Positions 40,583 through 49,387 of a DNA stretch of 64,000 bases are shown here, piece by piece. Origin of the DNA: Fimbriimonadia bacterium. GTDB lineage: Bacteria > Armatimonadota > Fimbriimonadia > Fimbriimonadales > GBS-DC. The notes below the pieces were generated by a model. That model was not told the origin of the DNA. It saw only the letters and a list, made by a program, of their open reading frames with translations, and did not search any database. Every line of letters begins with the position of its first letter. The stretch's first letter is position 1. Location: the NCBI GenBank assembly GCA_026129765.1, contig JAHCHP010000005.1:62001-126000 (forward strand). Direction: 5' to 3'. The translations under genes were made by a program, and so were the position numbers.

Positions 40583-42489
40583 CCGCCCGAACCCCCTGCC
40601 CGCTGGGTCGGCGGATAGGGCATCAACTTACCCCAAGCTAATTCCATTAAGAGTTCGCGCGCGGCTTCAGTCTGTCCCTGCGCGCCCAACTCTTCCAACT
40701 GAACCAAATGCCCTTTCAACCATTCCCAATCAGGGATGTCGAAGTTTCGCGCGAAGTAAATTTTGGGATGGCGCGTTTCACAGATAGCCTCACTGTCGTA
40801 GTAAAGTTCTTCGCTCAACTTCTCGCCGGGACGCGCGCCGGTAAACATAATTTTGATGTCTTCATTCGGCACTAAGCCATAAAAACGAATGAGGTCATGC
40901 GCGATGTCCAGAATACGCACCGGTTCGCCCATATCCAGCACAAAAACGCCCCGGTGTTCCCCAATCGCGCCTGCCTGGATAATCAGCTGGACCGCTTCGG
41001 GAATAGTCATAAAGTAGCGCTTCATTTCAGGGTGTGTGATACAGACCGGACCGCCGCGCGCGATCTGCGCTTGAAGCGTGGGAATCAAGCTGCCGCGGCT
41101 GCCCAACACGTTCCCAAACCGCACAATTGCGAACTCGGTTTCGGATCGCTGCGCGAGCGCGCTGACAATCATTTCGCCGACACGCTTTGTCGCGCCCATA
41201 ATGCTGGCGGGGTTCACTGCTTTGTCGGTCGAGACATAAATAAATTTCTTGACCCCTGCTCGAATCGCGGCTTCTGCTGTGACCCAAGTGCCGAGGATAT
41301 TGTTCTTAATCGCTTCGTGCGGGTTGGCTTCCATCAGAGGCACATGCTTATGCGCCGCGGCGTGAAATACCACACTGGGTTGTTCTGCCAACATCAAGCG
41401 GCGCATCCGCTCTTGGTCGCGCACATCGGCAATGATGCATCGTGGACAGAAGCCCAGCAGGTGGATCAACTCTTGCTCGATTTCATAGATGCTGTTTTCG
41501 CCTTTCCCCAACAGCAATAGGCTGGCAGGTCCCAGGCTGGCGACTTGCCTCGCTAATTCGCCGCCGATGGAACCGCCTGCGCCCGTAATGAGAACCCGCT
41601 CGCCGCTGACATAGGTCGCGACCTCTTTCAAATCGGATTTCACGGGGTCGCGGCGCAGCAGGTCTTCTATATGTACTTCGCGGAACTGGTGGAGCGTCGC
41701 GTCACCTTCAAAGACGGCGGGAATAGAGGGCAGAATACGCACACGCGCTTTGGTTTCGCGGCATAAATTGAAGATTCGGCGCAGATCGGCTCCACTGGCG
41801 GACGGAATCGCGATCAGGATTTCGGTAATCGAATGCTGCAGCGCCAAACGCGGGATGTCTTCCGTTGTTCCTAAGCCCCGAATTCCATGAATGATCACGT
41901 GGCTCTTGTCGGTATTGTCATCCACAAAACCAATCAGCTTGTATTCGGCGGCTTGCGAGCGGGTCACTTCGCGGATAATCATTTCGCCCGCGTCGCCTGC
42001 GCCCACAATCAGTGTGGGTCGCCCATTGGTTCCGGGACCTGCAGTGGAACGCCAATCATAAAACCGCTTGACCAACCGCGTGCCAACTAAAGCGGAGGCA
42101 GCCAACAGACCAAAGAGCGCGTAGATCGCCACATGGTACTCTTGATTAGAACGCCACTGCGCCCACCCGATGACACTGCCTAAGATCAGGGTCGTGATGA
42201 AACTGATGAGAACGATATTCGTAAAATCGCGGAAACCAATATAGCGGATATGGGTCTGATACAGTTTGCGCCGGTATAAGAGCAATAAGGCGATTGGAGT
42301 GGCAATTAAACTACTATAGAAGACCCAATTCCAGGCAGAAGAAGGGATGCGGAAGTTATAGAAAAGTCCGCAACTGAGAATGAGACAAATATTCAATATC
42401 AGCGCGTCCACGCTCACCGCGCTCAATACTTCTATCCATCGGCTGATAGGACGCCCTAAAAATTTATGTTCATGTTTGATTCCACTCAT
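40579..42489 (-). CDS. Membrane nucleoside-diphosphate-sugar 4,6-dehydratase (CapD/PglF/FlaA1 family)
   Basis: 636 residues, the long form of the family. Four N-terminal membrane helices (about 20-135), a first Rossmann-like domain (PTLIVGAGDAGEMIIREVTR) and a C-terminal short-chain dehydratase domain. The latter has VLITGAGGSIGGELARQVAS for NAD binding, VFHAAAHKHVPLMEANPHEA, and STDKAVNPASIMGATKR as the modified catalytic region. It converts UDP-GlcNAc-type sugars to 4-keto-6-deoxy intermediates for surface polysaccharide or glycan. GGAGGG ribosome site. The upstream leader is about 130 nt if the GGTATAAT at 42631-42624 is its promoter. Confidence 0.92.
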   Translation of the reverse strand: MSGIKHEHKFLGRPISRWIEVLSAVSVDALILNICLILSCGLFYNFRIPSSAWNWVFYSSLIATPIALLLLYRRKLYQTHIRYIGFRDFTNIVLISFITTLILGSVIGWAQWRSNQEYHVAIYALFGLLAASALVGTRLVKRFYDWRSTAGPGTNGRPTLIVGAGDAGEMIIREVTRSQAAEYKLIGFVDDNTDKSHVIIHGIRGLGTTEDIPRLALQHSITEILIAIPSASGADLRRIFNLCRETKARVRILPSIPAVFEGDATLHQFREVHIEDLLRRDPVKSDLKEVATYVSGERVLITGAGGSIGGELARQVASLGPASLLLLGKGENSIYEIEQELIHLLGFCPRCIIADVRDQERMRRLMLAEQPSVVFHAAAHKHVPLMEANPHEAIKNNILGTWVTAEAAIRAGVKKFIYVSTDKAVNPASIMGATKRVGEMIVSALAQRSETEFAIVRFGNVLGSRGSLIPTLQAQIARGGPVCITHPEMKRYFMTIPEAVQLIIQAGAIGEHRGVFVLDMGEPVRILDIAHDLIRFYGLVPNEDIKIMFTGARPGEKLSEELYYDSEAICETRHPKIYFARNFDIPDWEWLKGHLVQLEELGAQGQTEAARELLMELAWGKLMPYPPTQRAGGSGG

Positions 42490-42871
42490 TCAGTCCCTCC
42501 GTAGACCAGTGGGCAACTTGCGCAAGGTCAACACCGGTGTTCACCGTTAGCGTTCATCAGTTCCGCGAGAAATGCCCTTTGGTCGGTTGCCTCCGGGTGT
42601 GCCGCAAGCGCGCTTTGTTAAAGATTATACCCTTTTTTTGAAAACGATTGCTTATAACGGCACCTTCAGAGGGTTTTACAGGCAATGACTAACTTATTTG
42701 CGGTTTTAGCCGTGAATTATACAAATAGACACATCAACCCCAACATGCTCTTGACTAAGAGGATACTCTCTTGACAGACGCTCTAAATATTATTGGCGTT
42801 TCCTGTAAAGATTTCAGGGGGACACATGATGTTTTCTGCAAAAACGGCTATACTTTTAGTTGGAGACAACC
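42490..42871. promoter_or_regulatory. Divergent control region between capD-like and dehydrogenase genes
   Basis: No gene seen in 382 bp. On the minus strand GGTATAAT at 42631-42624 would start the capD-like transcript. A perfect 12-bp palindrome AACACCGGTGTT lies in its leader (42530-42541). On the plus side CTCTTGAC occurs twice (42749 and 42769, 20 bp apart), and TATACT (42849-42854) precedes the ribosome site of the dehydrogenase. Confidence 0.45.
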
Positions 42872-43954
42872 ATGATTAGAGCCGCCGTAATGACCGAACC
42901 CAATGCGCCTATCGAGATACGCGCCTTCCCGCCCCCAGTGCTGGAGCCGTGCGCTGTTCTTTTGAAGACGCTCGCGTCCGAAGTTTGCGGCACCGATGTT
43001 CACTTGTGGCATGGGCGGTTGTCTGGGGTTCCCTACCCGATTATTCCCGGACATGTCAGTGTCGGCGAGGTTCTGGAGACAGGGGGCGAAGTTCTGGATA
43101 TGAACGGTCGCCCTGTTGAGCCGGGCGACCGGGTGACATTTTTGGATGTGCATGAGACTTGCCATCGCTGCTACTACTGCTTGGTGGCAAAAGCCTCCAC
43201 GCGCTGCCCTCATCGCAAAGTGTATGGCATCACCTACAGCGCGTCAGAGGGACTTCTGGGCGGATGGTCTGAGCAGATCTACCTGAAGCCTGGAGTTCAG
43301 GTGATACCGATGAGCGCGCGGGTCGATCCCGAATTGTGGATTGCGGGCGGCTGCGGGCTGCCCACCGCGCTGCATGCGATTGACCGGGCAGAGATACGAT
43401 TGGGCGACCGGGTGTTGATTCAAGGCGCGGGTCCTGTGGGATTGAACGCATGCGCGCTGGCAAACGCGAGCGGGGCGGGTTGGGTCGGCGTGATCGATGC
43501 GGTTCCTCAACGTTTGGAGGCAGCGCGCAAAATGGGCGCAGACCAGTGTTTCACCTTAACTGCTTCTCTGCTTTCCGACGTCCGGACTGCCACGGGTGGG
43601 CGCGGCGCGGACATTGTGATTGAAGCGAGCGGGCGTCCCGAAGCGGTAGCGCAGGGCTGCGATATGGCGCGCGACCATGCGCGCTATGTGGTTGTGGGAC
43701 AATATACCGACAACGGCAGCGTAGAAATCAACCCGCATACCGCCATCAATCGCAAGCACTTGGAGATTCGGGGCTGTTGGGGTTCCGATATGAGTCACTT
43801 CTGGCGCGCGATGGAGGTCATCGACCGTTTCCATGACCGGTTCGATTGGCGGCAGGTCATCAGCCAGCGATATACCCTGGATCAGATCAATGACGCGCTC
43901 GCGGATGTGGAAGCGCGGCGCGTAGTGAAAGCGGTTATCTTGCCGAATGGCTGA
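42872..43954 (+). CDS. Zinc-type medium-chain dehydrogenase
   Basis: About 360 residues from the ATG at 42872, with GGAGA upstream. MDR-family alcohol/polyol/threonine dehydrogenase fold. Catalytic zinc ligands Cys39 (EVCGTDVHLWHG) and His61 (PIIPGHVSVGEV); structural zinc Cys97, Cys100, Cys103, Cys112. NAD(P) site VLIQGAGPVGLNACALA. Oddity: the residue after the catalytic His, normally Glu in GHE, is Val (GHVSVGE), as if the active site has been altered. Substrate unknown. The stop overlaps an alternative start of the following gene, but its likely ATG lies 43 bases further on. Confidence 0.87.
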   Translation: MIRAAVMTEPNAPIEIRAFPPPVLEPCAVLLKTLASEVCGTDVHLWHGRLSGVPYPIIPGHVSVGEVLETGGEVLDMNGRPVEPGDRVTFLDVHETCHRCYYCLVAKASTRCPHRKVYGITYSASEGLLGGWSEQIYLKPGVQVIPMSARVDPELWIAGGCGLPTALHAIDRAEIRLGDRVLIQGAGPVGLNACALANASGAGWVGVIDAVPQRLEAARKMGADQCFTLTASLLSDVRTATGGRGADIVIEASGRPEAVAQGCDMARDHARYVVVGQYTDNGSVEINPHTAINRKHLEIRGCWGSDMSHFWRAMEVIDRFHDRFDWRQVISQRYTLDQINDALADVEARRVVKAVILPNG

Positions 43955-43997
43955 CCCAGACAGGACTCGACAGCGGTCTGCCGAAAATAGAGTCTCT

Positions 43998-46900
43998 ATG
44001 AGATATTGGTTCTGTCTATGGCTCCTGATTTTTTCTGCTTCTCTTCATGCTCAAAATGGCAACGGCGCATATCTATGGAAAGATTTGTTGAAAGAATGGG
44101 GCAGTGGTCAGGCGCAGAACACGCTTTCGCCCACTGTGGTCAAGCCTGTGAAGTGCGGGCAGGTCACGCGGCAGGCAGGGTTCCTTCATCCGACCCAGCA
44201 GCCAGCGCGAATCGTTTTCCAAATGACCCTGCCGGTGGTCAGCCCACAGGAAAAGTTAGTGCTGACGGCGTGGGGCGGAGTCGACGACAGCGCGCCCCGG
44301 GACGATGCTCAAAATCCGCATGACGGCGTTCGGTTTCGGGTCAAAGTGAATGACCAACTGCTGGATGAAGTCGATTGCCTCACTCGCGGTTGGGTTCCTA
44401 TCAGCGCGGATATGTCGGCGTTCGCGGGCAAGAGCGTGACCCTCACGCTGGAAGTCGATTCGATTGAAAACTCTAACTATGACTGGGCGTCGGTCGCCGA
44501 ACCACAAATTTTAAGACTTCGGGAACGGCTCAGCAAATTCGTCGGCGCGAGTCTGCCGCCGGAAGGCGTCTTAGAAATTCGAGGAACGACCGGCAAAGAG
44601 TACCGCTTGCTGCCCCAAGAGAGCGATCTGCCCCCATTGACCGCGCGGTTGGCGGGCAAACCGGGCGAAGAGAGTGTTCATTGGGTGCGCTATGCTTTTC
44701 CGGGCGCGCGTTCCGCTCAATTTACGCGCAGTGTGGAATCTGGCTCGGTAAAAGTCTACTCCTTCTCGCCAAAACTGCAGATCAAACAGGTGGGCAGCGC
44801 GCGCGCTTTGCTGGCGCCGGGCGATACCACTGAATTGACCGTCATCGTCGCGAATGTGGGCTTAGGCACTTACACAGATGCCAGCGCGCAAGTGACCATT
44901 TCGGGTCAACGCGATGTGACAGAACTGAGTTCGAACCAAACGGAAACAGGCATTTTGCCGCCCGGCGATGAAAAAACTTTCCGTTTCCGAGTACGGGTGG
45001 GCAATGACCCGCAGTTATTGGCAGTGCTGAAAAGCTCTGCAGGCTCCGATGCGGCGCGCGCGCGTTTGACGGTGGCGGGACGTCCTGCCAATGTTCCGGC
45101 GACAGGTCCCGTGGCGCGCGCGTTTGGCGATCATTGGGCGCTCCAGAATGACCAGTTGCGCCTCCTTGTGAGTCCCTCGAATCAAGGCACTGTGGCGCGT
45201 CTGTATGGGCGTTTAGCGAATGAGTGGGTGTTGATTGGTGTTATGTCCCCATTAGCGCAAGCGATTCTGAATGTGGAGGGCGCGCCTGAGAAATCGCAAA
45301 CCTTTCGCTTGACCAGCGCGACGGCAGATGAAACCGCGCTCCGGCTCATCTTGCGCGGCAGCCTGGGTCCCGTTGCCGATTCGACCCTTGAGTTTCGTTT
45401 GAACGGCGCCAATCTGGAGACCAGCGGTCGGCTCACCGCGAAACAGCCCGCGCACCTGTTCGCATTCGTTTTTCCCGATTGGCGCATCGGAGACGGCGGC
45501 TTCGGCTCGAACAAAAATGAAGCCCTCTTTCCTGGATTGGAATACCTTTTGGGCAACGAGTCTTCGTCCGGCACCGAGTTCGCCGCGTCCCCTCTGAACC
45601 AGCGCGTTTATCCCCATCCATTCAAGGTGACGATGCCTTTGATGGCGGTCCGCAATCAGGGGTGGCTGCTCACGATGATTTGGGACCCGCTTCAAAACTG
45701 GTCTGGCGCGCTGAAAACGCCCAATCCGATCTTCGCGTCGCCCAACTTTATCGACTCGCAGCAGAATCATCGTTTCGCGCTGTGGGCGCCTCCCACGCCT
45801 CGCTGGTCGGATGAGAACCGTTTTCCTGCCCGTGATCCGTTCCGCATGTTGAAAGATCAGTCGGTGCTGATTCGCGCCCAGATTCAAGCGCGTTCGCAAT
45901 CCAAGTCGATCACCGAATCGCTGAATTATTATGTCAAGCAGTTTGGAATGCCCCAACCGCCCGCGCCCCAGGCAACGGACGAACCTGCGCTTCAGTTCTC
46001 TGTCAAGGGACTGCTGAACAGTTGGGATTCGGAAAAGAAAGCCTGGAAACATACCAACACCGGACCGGTTTACTATGATCCATTGGTTGCGCTTCCGCTG
46101 TGGGCGTTAGCGCACCGCTCTTCAACGCAAGAGCCATACAGAAGCCGCGCGAAAGAACAGGTTCAGGCTGCCGTGAGCGCGATTGCACCACGCGACATGG
46201 GCTGGGAGTTGAGTTTTTATGTGGGTGGTCTACCGTCTGCCATGAACCGCTGGCGCGAACAGATCAAGCAACATATCCAACGCCAGCGTGAGGACGGCTC
46301 GTGGGCATGGCAACCTCAACAAGAGAATCAAAAGCCGTTTGGCAAACCGGGCGACAGTTCTTCGGGACACACAGGACAATTCGCTACTCAAATCGGCGCC
46401 TATGCATTGACAACGCTGGACCCCGAAGCGCAGGCTGCGCTCCAGAAATCGCTGAGATACCTGCAAACCCAACCCCGCCCCGAAGGCGCGCAAACGTGGG
46501 AGTTGCCGTTGCATGTGCCAGATATTATGGGAAGCGCGCACGCGGTTCAAAGCTGTCTCGCCGCTTATGAGATGAACGGCGATGAAAAGCAGTTGGAGCA
46601 AGCGCGTTATTGGGCATTGACCGGGCTGCCATTTGTCTATTTCTGGAATGTTCCTGAACGCCCCATCATGCGCGGCGCGACGATTCCGGTCTTTGGGGTC
46701 ACGTTCTTGTCTCAGCAGCCGTGGTTTGGGGTGGCGGTTCAATGGTGCGGGTTGGTCTATGCGAACGCGCTTTACCATCTTGCCTCTCATGATAAAAGTT
46801 TAGATTGGCGAAAGTTAGCGGAAGCGATCACGCTGAGCGCGGTTCAGCAGCAAGAGTTTACTTTTGCGCGCTACCCCCAGCATGAGGGATTCTATCCTGA

Positions 46901-47339
46901 CGCTTATAGCATTGTCAAAGGCGACGAAGAGTATCATTGGGATTTGAATCCGCGGTTGGTTGCGCCCGCTCTCGCCCGCCGGATAGGGTTCCAAATTGAA
47001 CCAAGAACGATAGTTTTGCGCGAGCCGGGCGAGATGACCGCTGTCACGATGCCGGGATTGGTCTCGGTGAGCCGGGAGAGCGGCAGATTGCGGATTCGAT
47101 ACCAGACTGATTTAGATCTGCCTGTGCTGCATGTGTTGGTCGCTTCGCCTAAGTTTGAGCGCGCGACCGACTTTCAGATTACCTTTCAAGGGCAGGAGGC
47201 GCAGCCGGTGGAGGATATGGAGGCGTTTGTTTGGTCTTCGCCTACGGTAGTGAACGGCTGGGCATTGGATAGAACACAGGGCTGGCTGATGATTCGGGTG
47301 AAAAACCCCGGCACGAGAGGCGAAATCGAGGTAAAATAG
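43998..47339 (+). CDS. Very large secreted protein of unknown function
   Basis: About 1113 residues from the ATG at 43998. Signal peptide MRYWFCLWLLIFSASLHAQ. Early beta-rich regions include PARIVFQMTLPVVSPQEKLV, and a CARDB-like segment occurs near residues 265-360 (LLAPGDTTELTVIVANVGLG). A helical repeat region follows at about 670-900 (QREDGSWAWQPQQENQ, then HTGQFATQIGAYALTTLDPE and SLRYLQTQPRPEGAQTWELP). It resembles an alpha/alpha-toroid of the terpene-cyclase or glycosidase kind. A beta region closes the protein. No catalytic motif is certain. Twelve bases separate it from the next membrane-protein gene, so it may head the 44-50 kb string. Confidence 0.75.
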   Translation: MRYWFCLWLLIFSASLHAQNGNGAYLWKDLLKEWGSGQAQNTLSPTVVKPVKCGQVTRQAGFLHPTQQPARIVFQMTLPVVSPQEKLVLTAWGGVDDSAPRDDAQNPHDGVRFRVKVNDQLLDEVDCLTRGWVPISADMSAFAGKSVTLTLEVDSIENSNYDWASVAEPQILRLRERLSKFVGASLPPEGVLEIRGTTGKEYRLLPQESDLPPLTARLAGKPGEESVHWVRYAFPGARSAQFTRSVESGSVKVYSFSPKLQIKQVGSARALLAPGDTTELTVIVANVGLGTYTDASAQVTISGQRDVTELSSNQTETGILPPGDEKTFRFRVRVGNDPQLLAVLKSSAGSDAARARLTVAGRPANVPATGPVARAFGDHWALQNDQLRLLVSPSNQGTVARLYGRLANEWVLIGVMSPLAQAILNVEGAPEKSQTFRLTSATADETALRLILRGSLGPVADSTLEFRLNGANLETSGRLTAKQPAHLFAFVFPDWRIGDGGFGSNKNEALFPGLEYLLGNESSSGTEFAASPLNQRVYPHPFKVTMPLMAVRNQGWLLTMIWDPLQNWSGALKTPNPIFASPNFIDSQQNHRFALWAPPTPRWSDENRFPARDPFRMLKDQSVLIRAQIQARSQSKSITESLNYYVKQFGMPQPPAPQATDEPALQFSVKGLLNSWDSEKKAWKHTNTGPVYYDPLVALPLWALAHRSSTQEPYRSRAKEQVQAAVSAIAPRDMGWELSFYVGGLPSAMNRWREQIKQHIQRQREDGSWAWQPQQENQKPFGKPGDSSSGHTGQFATQIGAYALTTLDPEAQAALQKSLRYLQTQPRPEGAQTWELPLHVPDIMGSAHAVQSCLAAYEMNGDEKQLEQARYWALTGLPFVYFWNVPERPIMRGATIPVFGVTFLSQQPWFGVAVQWCGLVYANALYHLASHDKSLDWRKLAEAITLSAVQQQEFTFARYPQHEGFYPDAYSIVKGDEEYHWDLNPRLVAPALARRIGFQIEPRTIVLREPGEMTAVTMPGLVSVSRESGRLRIRYQTDLDLPVLHVLVASPKFERATDFQITFQGQEAQPVEDMEAFVWSSPTVVNGWALDRTQGWLMIRVKNPGTRGEIEVK

Positions 47340-47351
47340 TCCGGGAAAAAT

Positions 47352-48392
47352 ATGGAAACCAACTCGTCTGCGCGAGGCGATCAGTGGGGCAGCGGTTATA
47401 GTGTCGAGGGCGTGTCGCTTCGAACGCGCTACCAGATGTTTTTACGCCCGATGACGATCCAGGAGATGGTCGATGACGCAATTGCCCTCTATCGGGAAGA
47501 TTTCAGGACTTTGTTCACGCTCTCTTTGATGGTATGGCTGCCTTTTCTTGGGATTTCCCTGCTGACGCTCGTCTCCGTCATTGCTCTGAACGCTTCTTCC
47601 GACGGTTCCACCATGTTTAACCCTGCCGACATCATTGTGCTTTTGGTGGCATTGCTGACCATGCCTGGTCTTATCTTTGCGCCCGGAATCCAAAGCGGTC
47701 TGCTGACCCTGGCAACTCATATGCGCTTGATGGGCGAAAAACCCACACCTCGCGAGGTCTGGGCGCGTTTCAAGCCTCGTTTTTGGGTTCTCGTCGCGAA
47801 TCAAGGTTTAGCGAGCATTGGGCTGTCTATCTTTTGGGGCGCGATTGGCATTTTAGTGTTTCTGCTTTATCTCGCATGGGCAGTGATTGTGGCTGCGGTT
47901 CTGCCCGGTTCCGAGGTCATCGGTCTGGTCATGCTGTTTCTTGGCTTCCTCCTATTGACGATTCTGATGTTGGTATTAGCTGCGCTCGGCACCGTGTGGG
48001 TGATTCTATTGCCGCAGGTGATCGTTCTGGAAAAAGTGGACGCGCTTCAGGCATTCTCGCGCGCGTTTCAGTTGGTTCGCCCACAGTTCAAGCGCGCGGT
48101 CGGCTGTGTGATTTTTGTTTGGGGCGTGCAAAGCGTGCTGTTCATCTCCTCTTTGATCCTTGTGGGTATTGCTTTGGTTATCTTGGTCGGCATCATCTCC
48201 ATTTATTACGATTTAGAGGTGATGCTCCTTCAATGGCAAGCCACGCTGAACCAACTCTCTAACCTACTGAACTATATTCCCTATATCTTAGTGATGCCTG
48301 CGATCTGTATCAGCAGCCTGATGCTCTATTACGACTTCCGCTATCGCAATGAGGGTTTGGACATACAACTGCTGGGTCAGGAGGAAAGATAG
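47352..48392 (+). CDS. Polytopic membrane protein
   Basis: 346 residues with about six membrane helices. They begin LFTLSLMVWLPFLGISLLTL and LVALLTMPGLIFAPGIQSGL, then SIFWGAIGILVFLLYLAWAV, LVMLFLGFLLLTILMLVLAA and ILVGIALVILVGIISIYYDL. The segment VIVLEKVDALQAFSRAFQLV between helices, with an amphipathic E-x-x-xALxRS-type character, is typical of DUF975/glycerophosphodiesterase-membrane-domain proteins. It precedes the DUF4129 and DUF4350 genes as such proteins often do. Function of the cluster is unknown, possibly envelope or spore-coat-like maintenance. Confidence 0.8.
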   Translation: METNSSARGDQWGSGYSVEGVSLRTRYQMFLRPMTIQEMVDDAIALYREDFRTLFTLSLMVWLPFLGISLLTLVSVIALNASSDGSTMFNPADIIVLLVALLTMPGLIFAPGIQSGLLTLATHMRLMGEKPTPREVWARFKPRFWVLVANQGLASIGLSIFWGAIGILVFLLYLAWAVIVAAVLPGSEVIGLVMLFLGFLLLTILMLVLAALGTVWVILLPQVIVLEKVDALQAFSRAFQLVRPQFKRAVGCVIFVWGVQSVLFISSLILVGIALVILVGIISIYYDLEVMLLQWQATLNQLSNLLNYIPYILVMPAICISSLMLYYDFRYRNEGLDIQLLGQEER

Positions 48393-48394
48393 CC

Positions 48395-49387
48395 TTGAAA
48401 GCGCTCTGGCTTCTGTGTTGCGTTATCGCCTGCTTTTGGGGGGTGGTTCATGCGCAAGAGAGCGACTTGCAAGCGCGATTGGAATCGGCGAAAACGCATG
48501 TGAAAGCCGCCTGGGAGGCTCCGGTATCCCAGCGTGACGCGTCGATACGAGAGGCGTTGAACCTTTTGCGCCCGTTGCCTAAGGAGCAGCGCGTGCCTTT
48601 GACCGCCCCCTTGTCCGAAGCCTCCGGAATCTCCGATCCGATTGAACAGGAACTGTTGCTTGGGGAAACTCTGGGACGCATCGAGTCGTACCTCACGCAA
48701 TTGAATAGACCCAATCCCAAACCTGTCGGGGCAAACGACCTACAGCAACAGTTAAAAGCGATTTATGATTCTCCTGAAATGCAGCCGCCGCCGCCCAGCG
48801 CGCTGGAACGCTTTTTCCGATGGTTTGGCGAACGGATCGAGGCGTTTTTCCGAGCGATTGGCAAACTGCTGGGAGTACCGGCTTTAGGCGCGGGATTGGC
48901 AGGCGCAGGCGCACTGCAATATGTGGTGATCGGCATCGTGATTTTGTTGCTTGCGCTGGTGGGAACCTATTTGTTCAATCAGATGCAGTGGCGTAAAGGG
49001 CTGCGAACCACTCCCTCGCGGGAGAGCGCGCTGTTGGAGGATGCCCGCGCCTTAACCCCCGAAGAATGGCGCGCGCGGGCGAGGCAAAAAGCGAGTCAAG
49101 GCGATTATCGAGAGGCGGCGCGCTGCTTGTATCAGGCTGCGCTTCATACCTTGAACGCGAACGGCTATGTGCATTATGACCCAGCCCGCACGAACTGGGA
49201 GCATGCCCGCCAACTGTTGACCGGCAATCATCGCGAACTGTACGATTTGCTGCGCCCGATGACCCTTCGCTTTGACCTTCTCTGGTATGGCGGACAAGAA
49301 GCGCGCGAGACCGATTGGCGTGATATGGAGAGAGAACTTGAGCAGTTGATTCAGCGCGGAGGCAGTTATGCGAAAGCGGTCTCGTGA
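48395..49387 (+). CDS. DUF4129 membrane protein
   Basis: 330 residues from a TTG start at 48395 with a strong GGAGGAAAG ribosome site. Signal peptide-like N-terminus (LWLLCCVIACFWGVVHAQ), a periplasmic helical region, one membrane helix (YVVIGIVILLLALVGTYLFN), then a cytoplasmic DUF4129 domain: REAARCLYQAALHTLNANGY and NWEHARQLLTGNHRELYDLL, ending near FDLLWYGGQEARETDWRDME. DUF4129 proteins usually sit beside DUF4350, MoxR-type AAA and DUF58 genes. Here DUF4350 follows with a 20-base overlap, but MoxR and DUF58 are absent. Confidence 0.85.
   Translation: MKALWLLCCVIACFWGVVHAQESDLQARLESAKTHVKAAWEAPVSQRDASIREALNLLRPLPKEQRVPLTAPLSEASGISDPIEQELLLGETLGRIESYLTQLNRPNPKPVGANDLQQQLKAIYDSPEMQPPPPSALERFFRWFGERIEAFFRAIGKLLGVPALGAGLAGAGALQYVVIGIVILLLALVGTYLFNQMQWRKGLRTTPSRESALLEDARALTPEEWRARARQKASQGDYREAARCLYQAALHTLNANGYVHYDPARTNWEHARQLLTGNHRELYDLLRPMTLRFDLLWYGGQEARETDWRDMERELEQLIQRGGSYAKAVS

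Noticed and set aside
42749-42776. Two CTCTTGAC direct repeats as a -35 pair or operator for the dehydrogenase gene
   Set aside because: Neither TTGAC has a -10 at proper distance; kept only as a note in the control region.
46230-46790. 186-residue frame opposite the large secreted protein
   Set aside because: Antisense shadow without signal, motif or ribosome site.
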